NCBI GenBank assembly: GCA_937907705.1
Contig: CALCVP010000031.1
Span: forward strand, 62,001 to 126,000
DNA: 64,000 bases
From: an uncultured Prevotella sp.
GTDB taxonomy: Bacteria > Bacteroidota > Bacteroidia > Bacteroidales > Bacteroidaceae
Reading direction: 5' to 3'
Below, piece by piece: positions 8,314-17,771 of this stretch. Positions within the stretch are counted from its first letter, which is position 1. Each line of letters begins with the position of its first letter. The notes beneath the pieces are model-generated. The model saw nothing but the letters and a program-made list of their open reading frames with translations, searched no databases and was not told the DNA's origin. Made by a program: the position numbers and the translations under genes.

Positions 8314-11300
8314 ATGGTTAAAAAATTGCGAATACTCCTTGCCGTTATCACATTTTTGATAGCAGCAACAGTCAACGCACAGGTTACCACATCAGGCATG
8401 AGCGGTATCATTACCACTCACGATAAGGAAGACGTTATCGGTGCCACAGTAACCGCAACTCACATTCCTACAGGTGCAGTCTATAGGACAGTAACCAACG
8501 ACAAAGGACGTTTCCACATCAACGGTATGCGTGCCGGCGGTCCCTACAAGGTAGAAATATCTTACGTAGGCTACAAGCCAAAGACCGTAAATGGCATCAA
8601 CCTGAAGCTCGGTGAAACCGCCGATCTCTCTAATGTAATAGAAGAGGATGCAGCGGTGCTCGGCGAAGTGCTCGTAACAAGCCGCCGCGGACTCAACGCT
8701 ACCAAGACAGGTGCAGCAGCAAGCTACTCTGCCAAAGACATTGACAACATGCCTTCTATCAGCCACAGCATCGGCGACATCACCCGTCTCAATCCTCTGG
8801 TAAGCGTATCACAGGCAGGTGCCATGTCGTTTGCAGGTACCAACAACCGCTACAACAGCTTCCAGGTGGATGGCGCAGTCAACAACGATGTGTTCGGTCT
8901 TACCGCCAACGGACAGAACGGCGGACAGTCTGACACCCAGCCTATATCTACCGAGACCATCGATCAGGTACAAGTGAGCATCGCTCCGTTCGATGTGCGC
9001 CAGTCAGGCTTTACCGGCGGTGCCATCAACGCCATTACCAAGTCGGGTACCAACGAGTTCCACGGCTCCGTTTACGGTGATTGGCTCAACAAAGACCTCA
9101 TCGGCAGCAAATACGAACTGATGAACGGCAAGACCAGCAACAAGTATGACGAGCAGACACAGTACCGCTACGGCGCAACATTAGGCGGTCCTATCATCAA
9201 GGACAAGCTCTTCTTCTTTGCCAACTACGAGCATTCAAAGAAAGAATACCCCAACAACTACGGCCTCGGTTCTGCCAACTCAAAGTTAGGTGATGAGGGA
9301 TTTGCCGTAGCTCAGGAGGCTTTGAAACTCTTGCAAGACAAATATGGCTACACAGGTACATTCAACAATCCAAAGAATTATACCAACTCAGACAAGGCGG
9401 GCATCAAACTTGACTGGAACATCAGCGACAAGCACAAGGCAACCTTTGGCTGGCGCATGGTGAATGCAAAGAAACTGAGCGGCAACAGCTCTGCTTCTTA
9501 CCTCAATGCCAGCGATTACCAATACGACTTTGTATCAAAGACCAACACCTTTACAGCCGAGTTGAACAGCAACTTCAGCGACAAGGTAAACAACCAGCTG
9601 CAGGCTTCCTACGTAAGAGTGCGCGACCACCGCGAGCCTCACGGCATTTCACCTTACATACAGATATCCAACGTAGGCGGCGGTAACCTGGCTTTCGGAT
9701 CTGAGCCTTCATCAGTAGCCAACCGTCTGGACCAGGACATCTTCTCGTTTACCGACAACCTCAACCTCTACTATGGCGACCACACCTTCACATTCGGTAC
9801 CCATGGCGAGTATTACAAGTTCTGCAACCTTTTCATCCAGAACCGTTACGGTGCTTACTATTTCGACAATTTCGATGACTTCAAGATGTTTGCCAACGGA
9901 CAGGCCACTGCTTACAACGCACAAACCGGCAAATGGTACAACACATTGAAGCAATACCGCTATCAGAACATCAACACGGAAGCAACCGGAAACCCTAACT
10001 GGGAGCCTTCATTCTCGGCAGGACAGATTGGTTTCTACGCACAAGACAAGTTCAACATGACCCGTAATCTTGAGATGACTTACGGCCTTCGTATGGACAT
10101 GCCCCTCTTCTTCGACACCCCGGCTGAGAACACCGGCTTCAACAATTATGCCATCACACGCGGCTGGAACGTCAAGACCAACCAGAAACTCTCAAGAACA
10201 ATCATGTGGTCTCCACGTGTAGGTTTCCGCTGGAATATCGACAAAGAGCACAATATGGTGCTTCGCGGCGGTATGGGTGTATTCACCGGACGTATTCCTT
10301 ACGTATGGTTGAGCAACAGCTTCAGCAATACCGGTATCCAGATGTTCAACTACAATGTCTATGCAGACACCAAACTGACAGAAGCCAACAAGGCTAACGG
10401 CAAGCTCTCTAACGTAGAGCTGATTATGGACCCTGCCAAGCAAGACCAGAATGCCGCAAAACTTGCAGCCAACGGTTCGCAGAGCATCGCTGTATTTGCA
10501 GACGACTTCAAGTTCTCCCAAAACCTTCGTTACGACTTGGCTCTCGACTTTACATTGGCCGGCATTGACTTCACCTTGGAAGGTATCTACTCAAAGAACA
10601 TCAATGACGTGTACTACAAAGACCTTACCATTGACGCCAATGGCAAGACTTTGGGCGAAACCTACTCAAGCCTGTCATTCGACAAGCGTCCTATGTTTGC
10701 CTCTACAACAGGCGGTACCGACTATGCTCACGTGTATGAGCTGTGCAACACCAACAAGGGTTATACCTACAACCTCTCTGCTTCAGCTACCAAGCGCTTT
10801 GATTTCGGTCTTGACTTGACAGCATCTTATACTTTCACCAAGTCTAAATCAGTGAACAGTGCCACCAGCTCAGTAGCAGAGTCTAACTGGCGTTACAACT
10901 ATATACACACCAATCCTAACAACCCGGAACTGGGCAACTCTGCCTACAACATTCCTCACCAGATTAAGGTGTCTGCTTTCTACCACAAAGACTACGCCAA
11001 GAACTGGAACACTACTGTTGGCTTGATTTACACCGGTACATCTGGTTCACCTTACACCATCTATTACTACGGTGATTTGAACGGTGACGGTGCCAACGGC
11101 AACGACTTGTTCTTTATTCCAACTGATGCCCAGATTGACCAAATGTCTTTCAAGGCAACCAGCAAATATTCTCAGGATCAGCAGCGTGCAGACATGAAGA
11201 AATGGATTGCCGAAGACAAATACATGAGTAAGCACCGCGGCGAATACTATAACCGCTATGCCGACAACATGCCGTTTGAGCATCACTTTGACTTCCACCT

Positions 11301-11559
11301 CGCCCAGACTTACAAGTTCAACGTAGGCAAAGACGTGCATTCTATCCAGCTTGCCTTCGATGTATTGAATGTCTCTAACATGTTCAACAAGAAATGGGGC
11401 CGCTACTCTTCAACTGGCAAAGAGGTTTATTTCAGCCCTGTTACCTACTCTGGCAACGGCCAGTTCCAGTTTACCAAGGGCAGCAACTACAACATGTACT
11501 CATACGATGACTACTATTCTCGTTGGAGAGGTCAGATTAGCTTGAAGTATACATTCTAA
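8314..11559 (+). CDS. Oar-like TonB-dependent outer-membrane receptor
   Basis: 1081 aa from the ATG at 8314. A signal peptide (MVKKLRILLAVITFLIAATVNA) is followed by a carboxypeptidase-regulatory-like domain (about 25-110, with DVIGATVTATHIPTG), a plug domain (about 115-260, LGEVLVTSRR as the TonB-box-like region) and a 22-strand-type barrel ending in ISLKYTF with the usual terminal Phe. There is no SusD partner next to it, unlike the pair at 44819, so it resembles Oar/OmpA-like receptors rather than SusC. The substrate is unknown. A strong terminator follows, so it is probably monocistronic. Confidence 0.92.
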   Translation: MVKKLRILLAVITFLIAATVNAQVTTSGMSGIITTHDKEDVIGATVTATHIPTGAVYRTVTNDKGRFHINGMRAGGPYKVEISYVGYKPKTVNGINLKLGETADLSNVIEEDAAVLGEVLVTSRRGLNATKTGAAASYSAKDIDNMPSISHSIGDITRLNPLVSVSQAGAMSFAGTNNRYNSFQVDGAVNNDVFGLTANGQNGGQSDTQPISTETIDQVQVSIAPFDVRQSGFTGGAINAITKSGTNEFHGSVYGDWLNKDLIGSKYELMNGKTSNKYDEQTQYRYGATLGGPIIKDKLFFFANYEHSKKEYPNNYGLGSANSKLGDEGFAVAQEALKLLQDKYGYTGTFNNPKNYTNSDKAGIKLDWNISDKHKATFGWRMVNAKKLSGNSSASYLNASDYQYDFVSKTNTFTAELNSNFSDKVNNQLQASYVRVRDHREPHGISPYIQISNVGGGNLAFGSEPSSVANRLDQDIFSFTDNLNLYYGDHTFTFGTHGEYYKFCNLFIQNRYGAYYFDNFDDFKMFANGQATAYNAQTGKWYNTLKQYRYQNINTEATGNPNWEPSFSAGQIGFYAQDKFNMTRNLEMTYGLRMDMPLFFDTPAENTGFNNYAITRGWNVKTNQKLSRTIMWSPRVGFRWNIDKEHNMVLRGGMGVFTGRIPYVWLSNSFSNTGIQMFNYNVYADTKLTEANKANGKLSNVELIMDPAKQDQNAAKLAANGSQSIAVFADDFKFSQNLRYDLALDFTLAGIDFTLEGIYSKNINDVYYKDLTIDANGKTLGETYSSLSFDKRPMFASTTGGTDYAHVYELCNTNKGYTYNLSASATKRFDFGLDLTASYTFTKSKSVNSATSSVAESNWRYNYIHTNPNNPELGNSAYNIPHQIKVSAFYHKDYAKNWNTTVGLIYTGTSGSPYTIYYYGDLNGDGANGNDLFFIPTDAQIDQMSFKATSKYSQDQQRADMKKWIAEDKYMSKHRGEYYNRYADNMPFEHHFDFHLAQTYKFNVGKDVHSIQLAFDVLNVSNMFNKKWGRYSSTGKEVYFSPVTYSGNGQFQFTKGSNYNMYSYDDYYSRWRGQISLKYTF

Positions 11560-11586
11560 GAAACAGCCTTTCTGTACATATCAACC

Positions 11587-11620
11587 AAAAACAGGTTTGC
11601 AACATGCAAGCCTGTTTTTT
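11587..11620 (+). terminator. Intrinsic terminator of the TonB receptor
   Basis: AAAACAGGTTTGC pairs with GCAAGCCTGTTTT around a 5-nt loop, ending in a run of six T. Strong rho-independent design. Confidence 0.85.
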
Positions 11621-11688
11621 GGTTTCTTCAAAGAGCAGAAAGCAAACTTTTACAAACCAATCATTCACTATCTATCATTATCAAAGAC

Positions 11689-12882
11689 ATGAAAAAGAGA
11701 ATTGCATCACTGTTTTTATTTGCCTTGATGGCTGTTGTGGCCATGGCAGGAAAGCACTACACTGTGATTGTTTCGCTGGACGGATGCCGCTGGGACTATC
11801 CAACCATCTACAACATGCCCAATCTGCAGCTCATAGGGCAGGAAGGCGTAACTGCCGATATGCAGCCTTCGTTCCCCTCGTCCACCTTTCCTAACCACTA
11901 CACACTGGCAACAGGACTGGTGCCTGACCATCACGGCATCATCGACAACAAGTTTTTGGACAAGGCTTCAGGCCGCACCTTCAGTCTGGGAGACCCAAAA
12001 ACCAAGTCTGACCCCTACTTCTGGGGCGGTGAACCTATCTGGATTACTGCCAAGAAACAGGGCGTAAAGACAGGCGTGGTCTATTGGCCAGGCTCTGATG
12101 TAGCCATCAAGGGCAGCCACCCAGACTACTGGTTCAACTATGAAAAGAAACCTCTGCTCACCTATTCTGAACGTGTGGCTGAAGTGGAACGCCTGATGAA
12201 GCTGCCCGAAAGCGATCGCCCTACATTGGTAATGGTCTATTTTGACGAGCCGGACCACACGGGCCACACCTTCGGTCCTACCTCTACCGAAACCAAAGCC
12301 ATGGCTGCTACCATGGACCAGATAGTAGGACAGCTGTATAAAGACCTGAAGAGTCTGCCCAACGGGGCAGACATCAATCTGATAATAGTGGCAGACCACG
12401 GCATGACCCGCTGCTCCAAGGAACGCATCATCAACATAGCCGACTATCTGAAGCCTGAATGGTACACACGCATTGCCTACGGCATACCTACCAATGTGTT
12501 CACAAAGAAGGGCTGCGAAGACAAGATACTGAAGGCACTTGCCAAGGTTCCGCACATCAGGGCATGGAAGAAAGGCGAGATGCCGGCACACCTCCACTAT
12601 GGAACAAACCCCAATATTGGCGACATTGTGGTGCTGCAAGACTTGGGCTGGGTAATTTCTGACCGCAACAAGACACTGATGGGGCATCACGGTTACGACC
12701 CTACTTACCAGGATATGCACGTTATCTTCCGTGCCGCAGGTCCTGACTTCAAGAAGGGATATACACTCAACAAGCCTTTTGTAAACACCGCCATCTATCC
12801 GTTGCTGGCCAAACTGATGGGCATTACGCCTGCCGCTTGCGACGGAAACCTTGACGACATCATGCCCATGTTGGCACAATAA
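11689..12882 (+). CDS. Nucleotide pyrophosphatase/phosphodiesterase (alkaline phosphatase superfamily)
   Basis: 397 aa with a signal peptide (MKKRIASLFLFALMAVVAMA), so periplasmic or surface-located. It belongs to the type I phosphodiesterase/nucleotide pyrophosphatase (ENPP) family. Metal and catalytic residues are visible: Asp31 in SLDGCRWD, nucleophile Thr66 in FPSSTFPNHYTLATG, the YFDEPDHTGHTFGP block, VADHGM and GHHGYDP. The family hydrolyses phosphodiester or pyrophosphate bonds in nucleotides and related compounds. Actual substrate unknown. It has its own terminator; a role in periplasmic phosphate or nucleotide scavenging is an inference. Confidence 0.92.
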   Translation: MKKRIASLFLFALMAVVAMAGKHYTVIVSLDGCRWDYPTIYNMPNLQLIGQEGVTADMQPSFPSSTFPNHYTLATGLVPDHHGIIDNKFLDKASGRTFSLGDPKTKSDPYFWGGEPIWITAKKQGVKTGVVYWPGSDVAIKGSHPDYWFNYEKKPLLTYSERVAEVERLMKLPESDRPTLVMVYFDEPDHTGHTFGPTSTETKAMAATMDQIVGQLYKDLKSLPNGADINLIIVADHGMTRCSKERIINIADYLKPEWYTRIAYGIPTNVFTKKGCEDKILKALAKVPHIRAWKKGEMPAHLHYGTNPNIGDIVVLQDLGWVISDRNKTLMGHHGYDPTYQDMHVIFRAAGPDFKKGYTLNKPFVNTAIYPLLAKLMGITPAACDGNLDDIMPMLAQ

Positions 12883-12914
12883 GCTGCAAACCGCAAGGCT
12901 TCTGAACTCTTGAC

Positions 12915-12968
12915 AATCACGCTCCATGCACTCCTGTTACAGTGTATGGAGCGTGATTTCCTTTTTCC
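12915..12968 (+). terminator. Intrinsic terminator of the phosphodiesterase gene
   Basis: AATCACGCTCCAT pairs perfectly with ATGGAGCGTGATT around an 18-nt loop, then TTCCTTTTT. Confidence 0.8.
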
Positions 12969-13169
12969 AACACCCTAAATACAGCATGCGCTGACAGGAA
13001 CAAGCAACAGGATTAAGCACTGCCAAATACAAATTTGGCTACATAAATAGCGCATAAACATGATAATTTGATATTATATGCTTAAAAATAATTAATTGTC
13101 ATGGCAAAAAGAACAGCGCAATGGAAAAACAAACTATATTTGCAATTGTTATCTAAATACCTAAAGCCT

Positions 13170-14108
13170 ATGGGCAAAAGCACTTTATGGACTATCGTCT
13201 GGACTCTGTTGACGGTCTGTTTCCTCACCGCTTGTAGCGAGGATGGCGAGTTGGTGATGCCCGTACCCAAAGACCTTTCCGAGCAATATGTACGCAACTG
13301 CCTCAACGGCAAGGGCTGGATGCACGTGTCATCGCACGAACTGAAAGACAACTTGCAGCTGGACAAAGACGACTACTGGCAAGGACACATTGCCATCGGA
13401 CCGCAGCAATACTTCTTCAAGGGCGACTCCATCACCACGTTTGTCGCATCTGACGGACTGGGCATAAAGGGCTACACCACAGATACCTATCAGTATCAGC
13501 GCAAGACGCACCAGCTGAACGGGAAAGATGCCGAGTACTTCAAGCTCATTGACGTAAACGAGAATGAACTGAAGATGCTGAAATACCAGGCTTTCAACGG
13601 CAACGGGCGCAAGATTTACGTCTACTCCATCTACCGCCGCATGACAGATGCCGAGCTGCAAAGCGTCAGGCAGGAGCACCCTTACAACCTGCGGACCTAC
13701 AATGCCGACTATCCTATGCTGCCCGAACAGGCAAAGATTACACCTGCCGACTTCCAACAGCATGCGCTCAACCGCCTGTGGACCTGCTCAGAGGTATATC
13801 TGCTCGAAAACGACAGTCGCTACCAAGCCACCAATCTGCTGGCAACAGATTCTACACTCTGCATGCCCGACTATCAGTTGTCGACAGACTCGCTCTGCAT
13901 GAACTACCCTACCGCAATGAAACACGACATAGCCAATAGCCGCATGCCTTACAAATACTTGGCCAATGGTTATTTCCTGCATACCGACAACGATGCAGAC
14001 TTCCACATACTGACGCTCACCGACAGCGAGATGAGGGTGATACGCTACATAGCAGACCCCAAGACGGGCAAGCGGACGGGCTACTACTGCATCTACACTG
14101 TGGCATAA
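13170..14108 (+). CDS. Hypothetical lipoprotein
   Basis: 312 aa from the ATG at 13170. This start gives a clean lipoprotein signal (MGKSTLWTIVWTLLTVCF, lipobox LTAC followed by SEDGE). An in-frame ATG at 13101 would add 23 basic residues in front, which is less convincing. After the lipobox the protein is soluble, rich in Tyr, Asp and Gln, and without repeats or catalytic motifs I recognise. It starts well after the previous terminator, and a 585-bp gap follows, so it is probably transcribed alone. Function unknown. Confidence 0.75.
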   Translation: MGKSTLWTIVWTLLTVCFLTACSEDGELVMPVPKDLSEQYVRNCLNGKGWMHVSSHELKDNLQLDKDDYWQGHIAIGPQQYFFKGDSITTFVASDGLGIKGYTTDTYQYQRKTHQLNGKDAEYFKLIDVNENELKMLKYQAFNGNGRKIYVYSIYRRMTDAELQSVRQEHPYNLRTYNADYPMLPEQAKITPADFQQHALNRLWTCSEVYLLENDSRYQATNLLATDSTLCMPDYQLSTDSLCMNYPTAMKHDIANSRMPYKYLANGYFLHTDNDADFHILTLTDSEMRVIRYIADPKTGKRTGYYCIYTVA

Positions 14109-14316
14109 ACTACGGAATGAAGGATGCAGACACGCACACTATAAAGAAACACTAACAACAAAATATGATGACTTTCAGAAAATGACTACTGACAACTACT
14201 AATTGAGAGGGATAACAACAGATAAGTAAAAAGATATGCAACCGGCGGGCAAGGATTTGTCTGCCGGTTGCTCATTTTACAGCGTCTCGTTGCCATGCAC
14301 CGTGCCAAGGCATTGC
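14109..14316 (+). terminator. Gap after the lipoprotein gene with an intrinsic terminator at 14238-14271
   Basis: The stretch holds no gene. The hairpin GCAACCGGCGGGCA (14238-14251) with TCTGCCGGTTGC (14260-14271), followed by TCATTTT, is a plausible terminator. Confidence 0.6.
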
Positions 14317-14426
14317 AAGAACACTGCAATCGCAATGCGAAAGCATAGCAACCGGTTGGCGATAGCGCTGCAATTGGCTCATGAAAGCACTGCAACCACA
14401 ACGCGAGAGCATAGCTATTGGCAAGC
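14317..14426 (+). repeat. 22-bp x 5 degenerate palindromic array (array B)
   Basis: Five units start at 14317, 14339, 14361, 14383 and 14405. Cores: AAGAAC-ACT-GCAATC, GAAAGC-ATA-GCAACC, GATAGC-GCT-GCAATT, GAAAGC-ACT-GCAACC and GAGAGC-ATA-GCTATT, each with a 7-bp tail. Phase is perfect over 110 bp. It lies between the lipoprotein terminator and the cstA promoter. Confidence 0.88.
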
Positions 14427-14547
14427 AAAAGCTGTATCGCCAGTCGCCACGGCACGCCACATGAACTGCAATGCCGCTGCATCCAAAGCGCACCACCGTT
14501 AACAGAATAACACAAAAAGAAAGTTATGTATAAAACATTTGTCATGT

Positions 14548-14580
14548 TTTGCGCTATTCAGAATAAATTCATTACTTTTG
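14548..14580 (+). promoter_or_regulatory. Bacteroidota-type promoter of cstA
   Basis: TTTG at 14548-14551 and TACTTTTG at 14573-14580 with a 21-nt spacer. The leader to the cstA ATG is about 108 nt. Confidence 0.72.
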
Positions 14581-14692
14581 CATTTCGTTAACCACCAGTT
14601 ATAGTGGCCAATATCAGTTAAAAGAAAGCATCTGCTTAAATATTAGAACAAGCAATAAAACTCATCCTAAACATTAATTCAACGACAATAAA

Positions 14693-16159
14693 ATGATTAG
14701 TTTCTTACTCAGTTTAGCAGCACTCGTGCTCGGCTATATCTTCTATGGCCGGCTGATAGAGCGCGTGTTTCAGCCCGACAACAGGCTCACCCCTGCCGTA
14801 GCCATGGCAGACGGCATAGACTATATAGTGATGCCGCACTGGAAAATCTTCATGATACAGTTTCTCAACATAGCGGGTACAGGTCCTATCTTCGGTGCTA
14901 TCATGGGCGCCAAGTTCGGTCCTGCATGCTACTTATGGATAGTGTTCGGCTGCATCTTTGCCGGAGCCGTGCACGACTACATCAGCGGCATGCTCTCCAT
15001 GCGCAACAAAGGCGACGGCCTGCCCGAGCTGGTGGGCATCTATTTAGGCAAACACACCAAACGGGTTATGCTGGTATTCTCAGTCCTGTTGCTCATCATG
15101 GTGGGCACCGTGTTTGTGTACAGCCCTGCCGAAATACTGCAACACATGTGGGGCAGCTCGCTGATGTGGATACTCGTCATCTTTGCCTACTACGTGGTGG
15201 CTACCATGCTGCCCATCGACAAGATTATAGGCAAGATTTATCCCCTCTTTGCCTTTGCCCTGCTCTTCATGGCTGTGGCGTTGATGGCATACCTGCTGGT
15301 AAAATGGCCCACCCTGCCCGAACTGTGGGACGGACTGGGCAACATGGGCAAAGCCGCAGACAAGAGCTTTACCGATGAGCTGTTCCCCTGTCTTTTCATC
15401 ACAGTGGCATGCGGAGCCATCAGCGGTTTCCACGCCACACAAAGCCCACTGATGGCACGCTGCGTGAAAAGCGAGCGCATGGGGCGCCCCATCTTCTATG
15501 GAGCCATGATTACCGAAGGCGTAGTAGCACTGATATGGGCCACCGTAGCATCCTACTTCTTCTACGGTAAGCCTACCCCTGCCTGTCAACTCATAGCAGG
15601 GGCACAAACCACAGGCTTCCACACGTCTGCCCCTGCCGTGGTCAATTTAGTGTGCAACGACTGGTTAGGCATGCTCGGCGGCGTGTTGGCACTGCTCGGA
15701 GTGGTGGCAGCGCCTATCACCAGCGGCGATACAGCCTTCCGTTCGGCACGCCTTATCGTGGCAGAAACATTCAACCTGAACCAGCGGGCCATACCCAAAC
15801 GCCTGATTATCTGCATACCGCTCTTCCTGATATCCATTGCCATGCTCATCTGGCAGTCTGCCAATCCCGACGGCTTCAATGTCATCTGGCAATACTTCGG
15901 TTGGGCCAACCAGACATTGGCAGTGTTCACACTATGGACAGCCACCGTCTATTTAGTGCAGCAGCACAAGCCTTACCTCATCACCTTGATACCGGCACTG
16001 TTCATGACCACCGTATGCACCACCTTCCTCTTCGTGTCAAAACAAGCCTTTGGTCTACCCGTCACAATAGGTTATCCTCTGGGCGGTGCCACGCTCATCA
16101 TAGCCATCGTATGGTTCTGCCTGTGGCTGCACCGATGGAAAGCAGCAAACGACAAGTAA
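14693..16159 (+). CDS. cstA: CstA-family carbon starvation/peptide or pyruvate transporter
   Basis: 488 aa, the short Bacteroidota/Firmicutes form (E. coli CstA is about 700). It is an integral inner-membrane protein with many hydrophobic helices throughout. Family signatures include FLNIAGTGPIFGAIMGAKFG (about 62-81), GAVHDYISGMLSMRNKG and the C-terminal DTAFRSARLIVAE. E. coli CstA and relatives import peptides or pyruvate during carbon limitation; the substrate here is not determined by sequence. It has its own promoter and a strong terminator, so it is a single-gene unit. Confidence 0.93.
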   Translation: MISFLLSLAALVLGYIFYGRLIERVFQPDNRLTPAVAMADGIDYIVMPHWKIFMIQFLNIAGTGPIFGAIMGAKFGPACYLWIVFGCIFAGAVHDYISGMLSMRNKGDGLPELVGIYLGKHTKRVMLVFSVLLLIMVGTVFVYSPAEILQHMWGSSLMWILVIFAYYVVATMLPIDKIIGKIYPLFAFALLFMAVALMAYLLVKWPTLPELWDGLGNMGKAADKSFTDELFPCLFITVACGAISGFHATQSPLMARCVKSERMGRPIFYGAMITEGVVALIWATVASYFFYGKPTPACQLIAGAQTTGFHTSAPAVVNLVCNDWLGMLGGVLALLGVVAAPITSGDTAFRSARLIVAETFNLNQRAIPKRLIICIPLFLISIAMLIWQSANPDGFNVIWQYFGWANQTLAVFTLWTATVYLVQQHKPYLITLIPALFMTTVCTTFLFVSKQAFGLPVTIGYPLGGATLIIAIVWFCLWLHRWKAANDK

Positions 16160-16174
16160 CAAGATAACAAAATT

Positions 16175-16239
16175 AAAAAAATAGCTGTCTCAAGAAATAT
16201 ATGTTGTTTACTTTATTTCTTAAGACAGCTATTTTTTTG
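16175..16239. terminator. Long bidirectional terminator hairpin after cstA
   Basis: A-run plus ATAGCTGTCT pairs with AGACAGCTAT plus T-run, with further pairing of AAGAAAT and ATTTCTT above a small bulge. The stem ends in seven T on the plus strand and A-rich sequence on the other side, so it can work in both directions. Confidence 0.85.
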
Positions 16240-16313
16240 CTTCAGTTTTAGTCTGCAAGCAGACAGGGAAAACAGTGTAAATAATCCATATAAATTAACT
16301 CGTTGGCAGAATG

Positions 16314-16513
16314 AAGCGGGCTGAAAGTCCAAGGGTGCGCATAGCTCAGGGCAACGCTCTGGGTAAATGATAAAATGCTCACGCTCTGAAAGAGCAAAAG
16401 CATAAGTACCTATAAAAATTACACTTTTGCTCTTTCAGAGCGTTATCACCTATCCCCATAACACCCATGGCGTTGCCCTGAGCTATGCGCACCCTTGGGC
16501 TTTCAGCCCGCTT
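16314..16513. repeat. 200-bp nested inverted-repeat (REP/MITE-like) element
   Basis: Outer arms of 44 bp (16314-16357 and 16470-16513) pair with one mismatch. Inside, GCTCTGAAAGAGCAAAAG (16383-16400) pairs with its exact complement at 16425-16442. The product would be a long two-stage cruciform or RNA hairpin. There is no ORF inside and no obvious target-site duplication. Similar GC-rich palindromes containing GGGCAACGCC-type sequence recur in many Bacteroidota genomes (recalled, not searched). It borders an AT-rich islet. Confidence 0.75.
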
Positions 16514-16595
16514 TTATACTGAAATATTACGATTTAATTCCGCCAATGCTTTAAATTAATGTATACGTTTATGCTTTGAATACCTACCTATTAAA

Positions 16596-17054
16596 TTATT
16601 CTTTTCGATGCATCTTTATAAATTTACCACCAATCAAGGGTGATTGAATCTCCAAAATAGAATCATTTACCCCAATAAACTCAACAACTTTATTACCTAT
16701 GGACAAGACATTCTGCTTTAAAAAAGAATCATAGTATAAGTTCCACTTTCCAGCAACATCATCATCTATTGCCTTTTCCCAATCTGTAAGTACCTTTTCA
16801 CCATTAACGAATACGGAATCTCTTGCCATCAACAGCATATGTCCACTCACTTGCCCGTCCGCTTGAAAATCATAGTTCTCTTCTATATGATAAAAAGTAG
16901 AAGTTTCCGTATAGCTCCATTTCCCATATATCTTTTCCAAGTACAATTCTCTTAACTGAGCTGTTTTTGATGATTCATCATCAGGAACGACATGATCCCG
17001 ATCACATGAAATGAAAAACAGAAATAGCAAACTCCATATTATATACTTTTTCAT
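16596..17054 (-). CDS. Hypothetical lipoprotein, AT-rich islet
   Basis: 152 aa from the ATG at 17054, which gives MKKYIIWSLLFLFFISCDRD, a standard lipoprotein signal; an ATG four codons upstream is also possible. The mature part (YGKWSYTETSTFYHIEENYDFQADG onward) resembles small lipocalin-like Bacteroidota lipoproteins that begin with a GKW motif, but I cannot name a family. Codon use and base composition are clearly more AT-rich than in flanking operons. It lies 28 bp after the next lipoprotein gene on the same strand, suggesting a pair. Function unknown. Confidence 0.75.
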   Translation of the reverse strand: MKKYIIWSLLFLFFISCDRDHVVPDDESSKTAQLRELYLEKIYGKWSYTETSTFYHIEENYDFQADGQVSGHMLLMARDSVFVNGEKVLTDWEKAIDDDVAGKWNLYYDSFLKQNVLSIGNKVVEFIGVNDSILEIQSPLIGGKFIKMHRKE

Positions 17055-17082
17055 ATCGTATATCATTTAATTATTTTACCTA

Positions 17083-17739
17083 TTATTCAACAGTCATATA
17101 ATAGAAATTCCACTCAATATTTCTTTCACTTACAGGATATGTTTTAAAAATCTCTGCACCGTCTGTTGTATATTTTAACAACCTTGCTGCTGTTTTCATT
17201 GTCACGACATTTTTACTTAAAGCCCACTCAAAACCAGGAGTATTTAAAGTCTCAGGATTCCACCCCATTTTGGTATAATCTGCATACTCATTATTCGTAA
17301 ATACTACAGCCATTGATATTGGCAATGTATATGTTTGCCACAACCAAACATCCCTTGCAACATAAAGACCTGGAGCTATTCCACAAATCTTCGCAGCTTC
17401 ATTGTCGGATGAAATAGCCAATGTATACCAATCACCGCCGTTCTTTCCTGTTGTTCGAACAGTCCATCTTGAATACCCTTTCACAGAAACTGGTATTGGA
17501 GCACTCATAGACTTAGCAGATTTTAGTATACTCACATCTTCCGTCCTTAAAGGTATATTATCAAGAACCATATCTTTATACCTAATTGTATACAAATCTT
17601 TCTCACCACCGTTAGTTGAAGTTGTAGTTCTTGTTTTTACACGAGAAGTTGTTTTTTCGACATAAACATTATCGTTTTTCACTTGAGTGATATTTGTTTC
17701 TATATCATCAGAGCATGATGCAAAAAATACCAATGCCAT
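17083..17739 (-). CDS. Hypothetical lipoprotein with a frame-broken signal peptide
   Basis: 218 aa from the first in-frame ATG, which begins MALVFFASCSDDIETN: a lipobox (FASC) but too short a signal. Reading upstream, an ATG at 17771 followed by seven A would encode the missing MKK start if the tract were eight A long, giving MKKNIAIVFVFMALVFFASC. The gene thus looks out of frame by one base. The mature part contains a Thr/Ser-rich segment (RVKTRTTTSTNGGEKDLY) and no known domain. It is AT-rich, paired with the downstream lipoprotein, and of unknown function. It may be phase-variable, decayed or a sequencing artefact. Confidence 0.65.
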   Translation of the reverse strand: MALVFFASCSDDIETNITQVKNDNVYVEKTTSRVKTRTTTSTNGGEKDLYTIRYKDMVLDNIPLRTEDVSILKSAKSMSAPIPVSVKGYSRWTVRTTGKNGGDWYTLAISSDNEAAKICGIAPGLYVARDVWLWQTYTLPISMAVVFTNNEYADYTKMGWNPETLNTPGFEWALSKNVVTMKTAARLLKYTTDGAEIFKTYPVSERNIEWNFYYMTVE

Positions 17740-17771
17740 AAAGACAAATACAATTGCAATGTTTTTTTCAT
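17740..17771 (-). other. Out-of-frame signal-peptide start with an A7 tract
   Basis: On the minus strand an ATG at 17771 is followed by seven A (17768-17762) and 22 nt that continue into the lipoprotein frame only if one A is added. The restored peptide would have a basic start, a hydrophobic core and the lipobox, an ideal signal peptide. This is direct sequence evidence of a -1 frame offset at a homopolymer. Confidence 0.7.

Noticed and set aside
14236..14502. Open frames over the 22-bp arrays (also at 781-939, 23143-23409, 44448-44738, 57248-57514)
   Set aside because: They arise because the repeat has few stop codons. The 22-bp period shifts frame each unit, so no repeated peptide is coded, and there is no start signal or conserved product.
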